Shown: piece after piece, positions 28,901-39,958 of the stretch
Position numbering within the stretch: the stretch's first letter is position 1
Layout of the letters: each line of letters starts with the position of its first letter
Source of the DNA: Diprion similis
Taxonomy: Eukaryota > Arthropoda > Insecta > Hymenoptera > Diprionidae
Assembly: GCF_021155765.1 (NCBI RefSeq)
Contig: NC_060106.1
Span: forward strand, 8,997,501-9,061,500
Direction: 5' to 3'
DNA length: 64,000 bases
The notes under the pieces: model-generated
Database searches by the model: none
What the model saw: the letters and a program-made list of their open reading frames with translations, nothing else
What the model was told of the DNA's origin: nothing
Translations under genes and position numbers: made by a program

Positions 28901-29736
28901 TTGTAAAGGTTTCAAGGCTGTTTACAGGTATGTTAAAATCTTGATTATAATGATGGATATATGAATTTTAACTTCCACAAATTCTTCATTCTCGGCGCTA
29001 TATAGAACTGAAAATGATATTTGCACTCTTACATTCGATTTTTTAAGAATTTTAACAAGTTTAACTGCTTGTTTTAGACGAAGACCAGTAACTTTATTTA
29101 TTACAATATAGTTCAGGCTTCCTTAACAAATATGTTACTAACAAACGGAAGCACATGATTGAACTTTACAAAGGGTTTGGGATTCACCAATTTCATACGT
29201 TTTTCAATAGTAACGAATTGCATAAATTACTTTCAATGTAACGAATTTTAGATAATTGCTGTAAACTAACTTCTAACTGTGAGCAGTTAAATATTTTATG
29301 GCAGCTACAATAAAGTAAGCGATATTCAATCCAGCATCTCAGAATGAATAAATTCTAAAATATATTAACTCGTTCACTTTAAAATGAAAAAATTGACTCA
29401 AAATGCCTATATTTGAGTGAAGAAACACTTTTTGGACATGTCTGAAACATGTGTTGAGTTTTGTTTAAAAAATTAGGTTTTTCTCGCAATGTGTGCATAA
29501 TTCTACAAAATAAATAGCGACAATCGATTTATCACAAAATTTCACCCCTATTTCATATGCTCGACAATTATTTAATACGCAGTATATATCGAGAAAATCG
29601 TAAAAAGTGTAAATCACTAATATGACAGAAAATATAGTATTATTTTTATTTTGCAGACATTACGGATGTAAACGGAGTCTCAACACCGGTGCTAGAAAGC
29701 GTAACATTCTATACAATGCAGCAAACTAGACATTGA
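16961..29736 (+). CDS. Cnot4: CCR4-NOT transcription complex subunit 4 (E3 ubiquitin ligase)
   Basis: Fourteen coding exons: 16961-17190, 17687-17828, 18164-18283, 18543-18808, 18910-19019, 19782-20396, 23010-23207, 23730-24067, 24132-24431, 24515-24785, 25207-25320, 25437-25690, 26036-26180 and 29657-29736. All junctions are GT-AG and in phase, giving about 1,060 residues. Domains: C4C4-type RING at residues 14-56 (CPLC, CTC, CRFC, CPAC), a basic coiled linker, an RRM at about 107-190, and a CCCH zinc finger with Cys196, Cys205, Cys210 and His214. The rest is low-complexity: Ser/Asn-rich, then Gln-rich, with repeated PPPGF motifs. CNOT4 ubiquitinates proteins at stalled ribosomes and links to mRNA decay and translational quality control. 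Exon 1 begins at 16893, so 68 bases of 5' UTR precede the ATG; further 5' UTR exons were not located. The last exon follows a 3.5-kb intron and is the least certain; an alternative ending is listed separately. Confidence 0.93.
24912..25001 (+). CDS. possible alternative 3'-terminal exon of Cnot4
   Basis: A good acceptor (TTTTTGTAG|CTGACC) at 24911/24912 continues the frame from the exon ending at 24785 (split codon G|CT gives Ala). It reads ADPDPFDYEG and 19 further residues to a TGA at 24999-25001, 29 residues in all. I see no strong donor inside it. Skipping it and joining 24785 to 25207 is also in phase. It may be an alternative terminal exon giving a shorter Cnot4, or a decoy. The acidic DPDPFDYE phrase looks protein-like. 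Confidence 0.4.
26181..29656 (+). other. long last intron of Cnot4, nothing else recognised
   Basis: This 3.5-kb stretch between a GTGAGT donor and a TTTTGCAG acceptor holds only AT-rich sequence and short random frames. The open frame of the preceding exon runs on past the donor to 26,377, so an intron-retained form would add about 65 residues. No mobile-element ends were found. Confidence 0.55.
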
Positions 29737-30110
29737 GCGTATTACGTTCACTTGAAATGTATGTAATATTTCATAATTCTACGTTCAGCATTCTTTTATC
29801 GCAAAAACAATTCGTGATTTTTTATAAATTGTGCCATAAAGGTACACTCATCTTTGCGGTAGTATATAAACTGCACCTGATACTTCTGTTTTCGTTAGAA
29901 AAAATATGTTAATTATTACGATAAAAAGTTATCGATGCAAGGTCAGAATGAGTTACAGCTTTCACCCATATATATAATATTATCTGTACTCACTACTTTG
30001 AATACAAAATCGTATGTGATTATGGTCATGATTGTCATTAACTATTCAGACCATGTAAAAGAATCGTCTGGATTACTATAACTTTGAATTCTACTTTTCC
30101 AGTATTGTCC

Positions 30111-32387
30111 TTACACGCCGAGTGGTTTTGATCGTAAGCTTTTCCTAGTAAGTCCCCAAAATGCTACAGGTCTAAGATCACTTTGAACTGCCGTGAACTT
30201 CCATCCCATGTGGACTCCACAGTTGCAAGAAGCTATTGTCCAAGCATACCTGAACAAAAGTTTTATTAATTTCACTCAAATTATTTACAGGATTTACCTA
30301 TATAGTTGCCAGAGCTGAAGGGGAATGACCTACAGTACTGAGAGATCAAGCTGTTTCATTCAACTGACGGCAAATATTGATCGGCACAAATAAATATAAG
30401 AGGAAATATTGTACCCTGGAAACCAGCTAAAATCGGTACACGGCTCCTCTCTGCTCAGTACCAGGCCTTGAGCTTTGTACAGAGTCACCGTATCATGAAT
30501 AATTCCGGCAGGATTACAATAAGCACTTTGCGGCCCTTCTTTACTCATAGGAATTATGTCAGACTGTTTTCCGATGAATTCGTCGCATTGGGAACACGTG
30601 AAAACTCGGTCCTACATGTATCAAATTAGAATTATTAATTATGAAAAGAATAAGGAAAGTAAATTGTATGAAAGAAAAATGCATTCACAGGCATTGATTG
30701 GAAGTTTGTTTCTGATGGTCCGTTGATTAACATTCCAACTACTCCATATTAATATACCTTGAACAGATATTTTATCTCCCATTGCAACCTAGGAATGGCA
30801 CAATTATAGGCCAGTAATAAAATTCTTTCACGGTCATCCAGTAGTAGATTTTGAGCAACCCAAAATGATAATTCTGTTTCATCTTCCGGAATACTACTGC
30901 CCTCTAAAACCAGAATAATTTCATCAACATTGATGTACTTACAAATTCTTTGCACAGAGTCCATATAACCATTTATAACAATGATATTCCTGTTAGAGAT
31001 TACGAGTATTTCTAACATATACTAATGGTAAAAAAACTAACGTGTTTCAATGTACTGTAAAATCTGCCTGATTCTGATTGCAAGTAATCTCGAATTGTAC
31101 TGTCTATAGACCCAGGATGGCCAAGGAGTTGTTACTGCGTCATATCTCTCTAATTTTTGCCATCTTTTCGCCTGCTGCTTATTAGTTGGAGGTGTTCTCA
31201 GGCGATCCAAGCTGACCAATCGTTCATCGAATAACGGTGGTCCAAGTGATATTTCTGGTAGTATTTTAACATCAGCAGATATTTTTCCCGAACCCTTCTA
31301 TGAGGAAAGAATATTGTGAATAATATCTTCACATTGTGAAATCGCCGAAAATCAATTTTATACAAACTGATTTAAACTCAGTAAATCATAGATAATAACG
31401 ATGTAAAACGTTACTAATTCGGTAAACAAACCTGTATTACACGCAATATTTTAAAGCGTTGCCTCCCCTTTGCTTTCACCTTAAACCCATATGATTGAAT
31501 TTCTGATTTGTATTGATAGATTTCAGCCGTTGTCCCAATAGGGATCATTTTGTCACGAGTCAAACAAACAACACCAAAAGTTCGATCCTTGTCTATACAT
31601 TTTTGGAGCATGTCGATAGTATCTGTTCCATGGACAGTTAGTGGCAGTGTTTGACCAGGAAATAAAATGACCGATTGTTTTACCAATAATGGCAGGTTCA
31701 TGTATATACCATCATCCAAAATAGTACGACCTCTCAGCTCTTCCAAGTTGTTTCCCAAATACTGAAATGGTGCAAAAGGAAAGGGTAAAAATTTGTGCTT
31801 CATTATGGGTTGACTCATTCTTGAAAAGAAGCGTTTGTTATTCATTTCATAAGTTTAAAAGTGAGCATTGTCTTATTTGCATCACTTTACCGAGTGAGTT
31901 GCAGGTAACGTTAAATCAAACGTGCCATCCGCGGATGGAAGTGATGCCACGTCTTCAATGTTTTCATCGGAATCAGATGTTTCCACAATGTATGATGCAT
32001 CTGTAAAATCAGAAATATAGGAAAAACAATTGAAATAGATAAGCTGGTGAAAGTTTGTACATCATGTTTGAAAGTTATGCAGTCTTACAAAATACCTAAT
32101 ACTACGAAGTTTGAAGTAACAATTCACATGATCTTTGGGAAAAGTAAAACGTATATTTAAGCACATAAATGTAAATATTTTCTACAATTTCGTCAAGTAT
32201 TCCTTTTGTTTTGAATTTTCAACAGAGTAGCAACTGTGGTTCATTGCCAGAATTATGTTTTCGTCCGTTTGAACTTATCGCGGAATGTCAAGTGAAAATT
32301 TTCATGTTCATAAAAATTATTGTTGCATTTACCTGAATTATTCTCTTCAGAAGCACTGGATTCATCTGTCTCCATTACAAAATTCAT
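30111..32387 (-). CDS. ohgt: cereblon (CRL4 substrate receptor)
   Basis: Seven minus-strand exons: 32387-32333, 32000-31891, 31761-31432, 31297-31042, 30903-30758, 30611-30415 and 30249-30111. All are in phase and give about 410 residues from the chosen Met; an in-frame ATG at 32507 would add 40. Order: an acidic N-terminus, a Lon N-terminal-like domain (about residues 56-190, with [14 protein letters not shown] and KAKGRQRFK), a helical DDB1-binding segment, and the C-terminal CULT domain (about 300-410). The three tryptophans of the CULT aromatic cage are present at 362, 368 and 381, in FSWFPG, YAWTIA and MGWKF. Zinc ligands Cys305 and Cys308 (CSQC) are normal, but the second pair is Cys373-Asn-Cys375, one residue tighter than the CxxC of human cereblon. 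It recruits substrates to the DDB1-CUL4 ubiquitin ligase. Drosophila calls it ohgata. It is tail-to-tail with Cnot4, 374 bp apart. Confidence 0.93.
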
Positions 32388-32941
32388 AACATAAGGGTTC
32401 CAAATGTGGGTAACCGTGAATATTTTTGGGTAAAATTGGAAGGATCTCGCATAAAATTGAGCAGTGTCATTTACGACAGATACGCCGAATTTCTCACACT
32501 GTTTCACTTGTGGATACGGTAGAAATGCAAAAAATTATCTGGATACTTCAATTGGTTGAAATTTATATGCTACGAGAATACTAGCCAATCATGATATTCC
32601 TCTTTAACGATATTGATTAGGAAAGCGCGGGTATTTTGACTTCATACGTTACAAAATTCATTTTTCTGATTTATCATAGTTTTCTCTTATTCGGGTTCAC
32701 CATTTCTCATTCCGTGAATCGTTTCTTGAATCATTGTACGTATCAATACACGATTAGGGATATTTTTCTAGCAGACAGCGAAGATTCTGATTGTCAGCTG
32801 TGCGATAATATATCGAATAGAGTATAGACATGCCTGTTAATAGATGTAACCCGTTGTTCCTGGTTCATGGCAGCGACAATTTTACGAATTTTGAAGTAAT
32901 TGTTGAATAGTTAAGTCTCGCGGTAAAAAATACAAATAATC
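32388..32941. promoter_or_regulatory. shared head-to-head promoter region, cereblon / ATPSCKMT
   Basis: Cereblon (minus) and the methyltransferase gene (plus) start 554 bp apart, or 434 bp if cereblon uses the upstream ATG at 32507. Both 5' UTRs and core promoters must fit in this gap unless further 5' exons exist, so a bidirectional promoter is likely. I cannot place TSS motifs with confidence. Confidence 0.5.
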
Positions 32942-34140
32942 ATGAAGGAACTACAGTTAGAAAATGAAGAATTATCTAGTGGCGTTCAAAAACGCACATC
33001 CAATATCGGTTTAATTTTTGTTGGACTTACCGGTGAGGTTATGTGGCATGATTTATTAGATAATCAGAAAGAAACTTGCTGCGAGCATAGACCTAGAGAA
33101 ATTATCTGTATTAATATTCTTGATATTCTTCATACGTTTAACTGAACCTAATATTTTCAGGCGGTGCAGCTGTAGCCATCAGTGCGGTATGCCTTCCATT
33201 TGTGAGTCCAGCATTGCGCAAGGTTTGTTTACCTTATGTGCCAGCCACCACTCAACAAGTTGAAAATGTTCTACAGGCATTGAAGGGGCGCTCAGGAACC
33301 TTAGTGGACTTGGGTAGTGGAGACGGACGTATAGTATGTCTATGCTTGTGATGATTTTTTAAATAAGTTAAACCAATTTTCAGAAGCAAGAATGTGCGTC
33401 CTATTTTCAATAAGATTATGATTTTATTCTATGTCGATTCGGTTCAGATACAATTGTGATTTGCCTCAACCACGTTTAGTTTAACTATGAAAGCAATTTT
33501 TTAAAGTAGTGACATTTGAAAATATATTAATTGTAGTTATTCTTTAAAATAAAACATTTTCTTCACATCGATATTTGTTTCAGGTCATGGCTGCTGCAAA
33601 AAAAGGATTTAAGGCAGATGGTGTCGAATTAAATCCATGGCTTATAGCGTATTCACGATTTACCGCTATAACGCGAGGACTGTCAACAAGGGTCACCTTC
33701 TTTAGAAAAGATCTTTGGAAATTTAATTTGAAAAAGTACGATAACGTTGTTATTTTTGGAGTGCAGCAAATGGTAAGCATGTATATAATCTTATAATTTG
33801 TATATAAAATAATTTCTTGATTGCGTGCAAATTGATTTGATTCATTTAGCTTTATTTGTCATATATTTAAATTCAAATAAAAACTGTTATTTTTTCTTGA
33901 ATTTTTTTGTGAGGCCGTTATTTTATAATAACATCAATGAATGACCATGAATTGAAAATTTAATGTTATGAAATTTTTGTACAGATGGATGAAGTGGAAG
34001 AGAAATTTAATTCAGAACTAAAGAGAGATAGTTTGATAATAGCTTGTCGTTTTCCATTACCCAACTTGGAACCTGTTGCAATACTTGGGCATGGAGTTGA
34101 TACTGTTTGGGTCTACAAAAGTGCGGCTTCATCAAAGTGA
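32942..34140 (+). CDS. ATPSCKMT: ATP synthase c-subunit lysine N-methyltransferase (FAM173 family)
   Basis: Four exons, 32942-33032, 33161-33333, 33584-33772 and 33985-34140, join in phase to give 202 residues. After a polar 20-residue start there is a hydrophobic segment (about 21-45, membrane anchor or mitochondrial targeting), then [15 protein letters not shown], a hallmark of the family. The seven-beta-strand SAM-binding motif is DLGSGDGR at residues 80-87; later family phrases are [12 protein letters not shown] and [17 protein letters not shown] and DTVWVY lie near the C-terminus. The human relatives are FAM173B (trimethylates Lys43 of the ATP synthase c-ring) and FAM173A/ANTKMT (methylates the ADP/ATP carrier). 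The close match at the LPYVPAT and C-terminal phrases favours the B type, but I cannot exclude the A type. Length is typical and no key residue is missing. It is tail-to-tail with the SLC38A9 gene. Confidence 0.9.
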
Positions 34141-34992
34141 GTTTAGATACATTATACTTAATATGTAGATAACTTTAATTGGTTTTGCAATAAATGTGGA
34201 GAGGGTACTAAAAAAAAACTCTTTTTTGTAACAGTAAAATTCTCTTCGAATCAATTTATATACGTACGTATATACATTGTTATAACAATGTACCAAAAAT
34301 GTTTGAGTGAATTCTTGATACGCACAAACAAGTCAATTAGTAATCACAGAAATTGTCGTACTTAAATTTATTACCGTACTCTACACGAGAGCTGTGGGAT
34401 GTAATAATATATGCATAAACGTAATATCAAGAGATCGTGATGAAAACTACTTAGCTCAAAGAGATATTTCAGAGATTCAGATAGGAAAGGCATAACACGC
34501 TGTATGGGTTTAAAAGAATGTAACTTAGTTCACCGCATATAAAATTTCTAAATATATCTCCAACATACATACTTTGAACTTTGTATGTTGAATTACGACT
34601 TTTTAAGCAGCCACATTGAGATACAACTATTCTATTTTTATTCTCTGACTGTGAAACATGTATTTTTCGTTGGCACTGTCAATCGAAAACGTGATATTTG
34701 AAGATTACATATACCAAATGTGGTAGTGTATTGGATAATTCGCATAATTTCTAAGGAAAATTCGAATTTGAACAAAATTTGAACGAGCTTACAAACTAAA
34801 TTGTGTAGTAACGAACTGTGAGAATCTTGACAATAAAGAAATATTCGTGTGGGGAAATAGCTTGTTAAGATGATTTCTTATATATTCTTTATTCAAAAGA
34901 CATATTAGGCAGATCAAAATATTATACAACTGAATCACATATTGTGTCCTCAAAATAAAAACGGCAACCAGGACTGGATTTGCCAACTATCG
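34141..34992. other. convergent 3' spacer between ATPSCKMT and SLC38A9
   Basis: An 852-bp AT-rich spacer holding the 3' UTRs of the two converging genes. I see no further gene or repeat. Confidence 0.5.
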
Positions 34993-37900
34993 TTAGTCTT
35001 CACTGACAAAAAATTGTGCTGCGAGATTGGATCCACCAATAATTGGTATGCCCAAATGTAAAATGGCTGATATGATGGTCATTTTACCTTGTTTATACAT
35101 AGAGATTAGGTGCAATAGACTCGGTAAAGTGAAAACATAAATGAAACCGCTCATTGCACCGGTGTATCTGATTATTGTACCCACCCGTGGCATAAATACA
35201 GCGAACAAAACACAGATTGTTACTGTTATGATATTTACAATCAAAACATGGCTCTTGGTATATTCGGAAGTTTTAAATATCGCTGATAATATTTGAATGC
35301 GCAGCATGTAGGCTATTAGAGGATACACGGTCAGTAACTGGAAGAGTAAAACAACTCGGGCGCCTACAGTCAAAGCATCCCATTTTTGGAAGTTGTTCAA
35401 TAAGTTCTAAAATCAAACCACGAATCATGTTCACATTTGATGAACTGTCAAGACACATTGATTAGGTGATGTTGTGTCATCATCTTTAAAATAACATATT
35501 TTGGTATTATAAAGGAACAGAAGTACTTACATCCTCAATGCATGATTTGGCCAATGGAAAGCAAATGTAGAACATAATTCCGATTATAATGTAGGTGAAT
35601 GTAACCAAAATATAAGCTATGGTCAGATCTCTTCCCTGAAAGCAATGAAAACATTTTTTGTTATACCACTCAACACAAGCCAGTGGTTGTACATTAGCAT
35701 TTTTTAAATCCTCATATCGATCATTTCACTTTGGCTGTGTAAAAATGACATTATCTGTTAATCTGCTATGATTACCATAGTTTTTGTCTAGCTAGATTTG
35801 TTGTATGTCTTTCACATCAAGGTACTTACATTATTCTTTTGATTTTCATTGTTCTGCATGATAGTGATGACAATGTTGTGTATGAAAAATGATAGCGCGA
35901 GCATTCCAGATAATGCAGGAAAAGTTGGTCTCAGTTCCCAACTACTTTCCCAGGCCTTGTTATCTATATTAATACCCCAGGAAGTCGACTTGACGATGAC
36001 AAACACAATCAAATAAAGGATTGATATTGTACCTATCAAAAGTAAAAGTAACATATCAGATAAAGTGAATTCACCATTACAGTAAAGTAATGCGATTCTA
36101 ATAGAGGCGATGGTTCCGATTGAAAGTTGTATCCATTTATTACATAATGTCAAAGGTGAACACTGAATCGTGCCTCAATCCCCTTCTGGTTATTTCCTTC
36201 GCTGTTATTTATTTAATGCACTTTTTCTTACCAAGGGAGTTGAATTTCATGAAGAAAGTTGCACTACTGAAGTTGAGCAAAGGGAATATAAGTATAGCCA
36301 AAAATATTGGCACTGTTTTATACAAGTCCCAGAGTGGTCCCATGTTATCATATGAACGGTCGTGGACGTTGCTATCATTGTACAATCCTTGTTTTGGGCA
36401 CAAAACTATAGGAGAAAAAGATTCAATTAAATTTTACGAAATATATTTAATTATAAAAACTAATCAAATAATTCGCAAGAATTTATAGAAATGCACCTTC
36501 TATTGGATGAGATTCGTTTGTAAATGGGGGGTGTATTGGCAGCCCGGCAATAGTATCTATAGCGAGTGGAAAATGATTAGTAATTGGCGTCTTGAAGATA
36601 TAGAAAAGAATCATAAGCATGTCATGAACGAACGACAATGGCTGTGATTCAAAGTAATCATTTTCATTACAGACCGTATAAAAAGTTCACCGAATAGTAC
36701 AAGAAGTTTGACATTAAAACCCAGTATGCAATATTTGCTCCCAGCATAACTGTAATGCTAAAAGTTTTTGCAATATATTCTGCCCAAGAGCCCAGTAGAG
36801 TTCGACTGAGTTCAGTAACATCTCCGTTACCTCCTGCTCCTAGAATGCGATATAATCGTTTATAGACAATTTAAACGTAATTCTTTAAGCTCGTTTGCTT
36901 TTTAAGTTTTTATCTCAAAATTTTACCATGATACTTATGGACTTGGAGTAATCTGTATGCTGTGTAAAGGCAAAGACCTCCCATAGCTAATATAAGTCCT
37001 ATCCCAGGAATTAATCCTGCCATTGCTATACCCCAGGGCATAGTTAACAATGAGGAACCTAGAATGGTATTCCATATTGAGAATCTGAAAAATATTCACA
37101 ATTTGTATCATGGTAATCATTCTTTTTTTCTTAGTACTATAACATACAGTATTACTCGAGACACAAATTATCAAGACTAATAATGTCAAAGGTGCAGATC
37201 GTGGGTGTAAATATGACAAATATAGGTCATTATTCTGCTGTACAGCTTTCGTATGAACGCGATTGTGTGCTTGGCTGGTAGAGAAGGGTAACCACGGTAT
37301 CCACCCTAGCAGGGGACAGTGAACTGACTAGACAGTTACCTAGGCAACAGACGAAGCAATACCCCTTACTATACTACAGTCTCGCAAGTTTCTGCCTCAA
37401 ATAATGTATAAAACTTCTATCCACCGTCTGTTTACAAGAGTATAGGTGATGTGATATTTGGCAGGGGTTTATATTCGTGTATAGGCAGCTAAAGCAGCCA
37501 GCGAATTGTACTCACTCTGCTAGACTACATACAAGAATTTTTTGAAACTGCAGAAATTGTTAGAAGCGTTTCCTTTTACACATTAAAATTTATCAATTTT
37601 TTATTGTAATTAAATAACGGGTGTCAATAATTTCGCGTATATGTGTTTAAATTTACAATAATTGATTTGGAGAAAGAACTTGATACACAATGACGATTAT
37701 GTATGCCATGTGCAGTGATGTGATATTATCATATTTTGGGTGATCATGAGAACGAAATGAAAATGTCTGAACTGCATACAAGTATTATTTTATAAATTCT
37801 TGCATGCATTTCTCATGAAATGTTTGGTGGAAATATGATATTTGTGGTCTTCTAATCGTATCATAAAAATTGTTTCAAATTTCCTTCAATGCATTACACT

Positions 37901-39724
37901 GCATTTCATACAGTGATTGCAGTATTTAAATTCTACTTAAAGTATCACAAAGTGAAGGTAAAAATCTTTAACCCTGCACACAATAATATCCTTATCTCTG
38001 TTTTAATGCTTCTACTGTAAACATTGTTTTATATTGTTTTACACTGTCTTCAAGAATAGCAACGTAAGTTAATCTCTCTCCTTAATGGTTTTATCAATCA
38101 TCAACATTTCAGTGTTGTGTCAAGGTTATTAAACGCTTGAATATTAAATGAAGCATAAGCATATTATGCAATTGTAATATAAGCAATAAGCTTTGTGTTT
38201 TATTCTTTTGTGCTTCAATCAAATAGAAAAAATATTTTATCATTGATTTATCATGAAATTTTACTTCAAGGCACCCACCAGATTTTTATTTGTGCCACAC
38301 ATAATTCATATTCATATGAACAACATGCCTTTCTGGGAAATTCCTGAAATTTGATATGTTTGTGAAATAAGTGACACCCTGTATATTGTGCCAGTAATTC
38401 TGATGAAACATTTGTTGATTCATACATCAGCTAAAGTTATACTGATAGAGGGCTATAAAATAATGAATAAAATAGCATCAATACTTATTTATTGCATATG
38501 TACGTGAAGTCAAAGCTTCTTTTATTCGCCACAGTTTGAAATCAGTGTGAAAAAATATATTCCCATATTTATTCATAGCCGTTACAATCTCGGAAAATGT
38601 ATGTTATAAAAAAATTCTCTGACCGAGATAGCAATATTTTTTTTCAGAATTACTAGCTATACTTCACGTGGGTTAGGAATGAATTGTATTAAAAAGTGAA
38701 TGAATATGGATTTGACAATTTGATGTAGTGAACGTTGGCGTTGGCATCTGGGAATTGTTAAAAAAATTTTGCTAGATAAAGTACACATCATGGTTAACAT
38801 GGGTTAAAATTTTATCACTCATCAAAATGATATGGTTTTATATGCATAGTATATTATGGGCTTACATTGTCACTAAAGAGCTCTGTGTTCGCTTTTTGGA
38901 CTTGGAAGATATTGGCGGAGGATCCTGTATTAGGGGTAAAGGTCTTGACAAAAAACTTCGAGCAACTTCCTTCATGATTGGTCGCGTGCCACCGTCTTTA
39001 CAAATTGAATCATCTGTGACCTATAGAATATTATTTTGATCAATAACTTACTTTCACACACGAATATTTTTGTAGAGTAAATAAAATCTTTGAAAAACTA
39101 CTAGGTATGAGAACTTTAGAGATTCAAAATGTGGTTGTACTCTTCAGTTGATTTGATTATCCTCGATTTCTTACCAGGTCCAACAATGAGTTGTGAATCT
39201 GGTAATATCCTTCTCGGGAATATGGTGGTGGTGGTGAAGTATTTGTTTTGTGCGATGTTATTAACGGACTATCGTGTGCTAAAAGAGGAACTCTTCTCGG
39301 TAATATTGCCATGGAGTTAAAGTTCGAAGTTCCCGCACTGCCGTATCTATAAACATTTATGACATTTTTTCTGTAATATGATTATCCAATGTCACGAGCA
39401 GTCACTCGCAGTAGAAAGAAAGAAGCGCAAAGTAGAAGAATCAAAATCCCTATTGAAAACATTGCGAATAAAATAGATGTCTTCTGCTGTGACTGTAATA
39501 AATTCATACGCATGTTACCTGGGAGAACCTGCAATGGGACTGGAGTCCAAGTCACTACTATCAGAGTCGTGAAAAATCATAGGTGGGAAGCTCATATGAG
39601 TTCCATAGCTTAGTAAGGGTGCACTTTCAGATCCACTGTCTTGTGGTAGAGATGTTTCACTTACACTCCACGCACGTCTTGGTTTTCGCTCGTACATACC
39701 TGTTTTATTTTCACAATTCATCAA
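34993..39724 (-). CDS. SLC38A9: SLC38A9-type lysosomal amino-acid transporter / arginine sensor
   Basis: Ten minus-strand exons: 39724-39519, 39346-39175, 39020-38866, 37084-36927, 36839-36675, 36556-36497, 36405-36232, 36032-35830, 35635-35531 and 35406-34993. All are in phase and give about 603 residues. A cytosolic N-tail of about 178 residues precedes TM1, which begins at VTIFSIWNTILGSS, the AAAP-family signature. The recognised order continues with WVLMSNFLYYS, a luminal loop with NDSN (possible glycosylation), FPLLNF, NSLGTISILYLI, LSFFIHNIVITI, FQLLTVYPLIAY and IIRYTGAMSG. SLC38A9 senses lysosomal arginine and signals to mTORC1 through Ragulator-Rag. The donor after exon 5 (G|GTCTGT) is weak, but it pairs in phase with an acceptor preceded by a near-perfect TACTAAT branch site. 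Other splice choices in that loop exist. A 5' UTR exon may lie near 40.7 kb. The start is the first ATG of the frame; the next codon is also ATG. Confidence 0.92.
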
Positions 39725-39775
39725 GACTGTGCATAATTTAGTTAAATTGAATTGTATGAAACGATGATAATCTTA

Positions 39776-39958
39776 TCATATTCTTCTGTTGACATTTTTT
39801 TTTTTTTTGGCGATGTTATAGATCAAATTTCTGTATTTCTCATATCTACCTTGCAGTTGTTCAGATGTTTCATTTTTACCGGAGAGCGTAGCGTGTGTTA
39901 ATAAGGATTCAAGACCTGTTTCTAACTCTGCTACTTCTGCTTGTCTTTTTGGCTTCAT
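39776..39958 (-). CDS. small unidentified ORF just upstream of SLC38A9
   Basis: A 60-codon minus-strand frame begins at 39958, seven bases after a plausible acceptor (CTATTAG). It reads as a charged, helical peptide (MKPKRQAEVAELETGLESL, later NETSEQLQGRYEKYRNL) and then runs into an A-homopolymer coding a lysine run before stopping. Composition is more protein-like than its surroundings. It could be a tiny gene, an upstream ORF, or an exon spliced on to SLC38A9: a CCG|GTAAAA donor inside it is in phase with an acceptor (ACAG|GTATG) within the first SLC38A9 exon. Family not recognised. The homopolymer makes the 3' end of the frame sensitive to sequencing error. Confidence 0.35.
   Translation of the reverse strand: MKPKRQAEVAELETGLESLLTHATLSGKNETSEQLQGRYEKYRNLIYNIAKKKKNVNRRI

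Noticed and set aside
36557-36690. Apparent frameshift in SLC38A9 after NFLY, where a one-base shift would let the frame continue as VCNENDYF
   Set aside because: A GT-AG intron with an in-phase acceptor and a TACTAAT branch-site motif explains the region without any frameshift.
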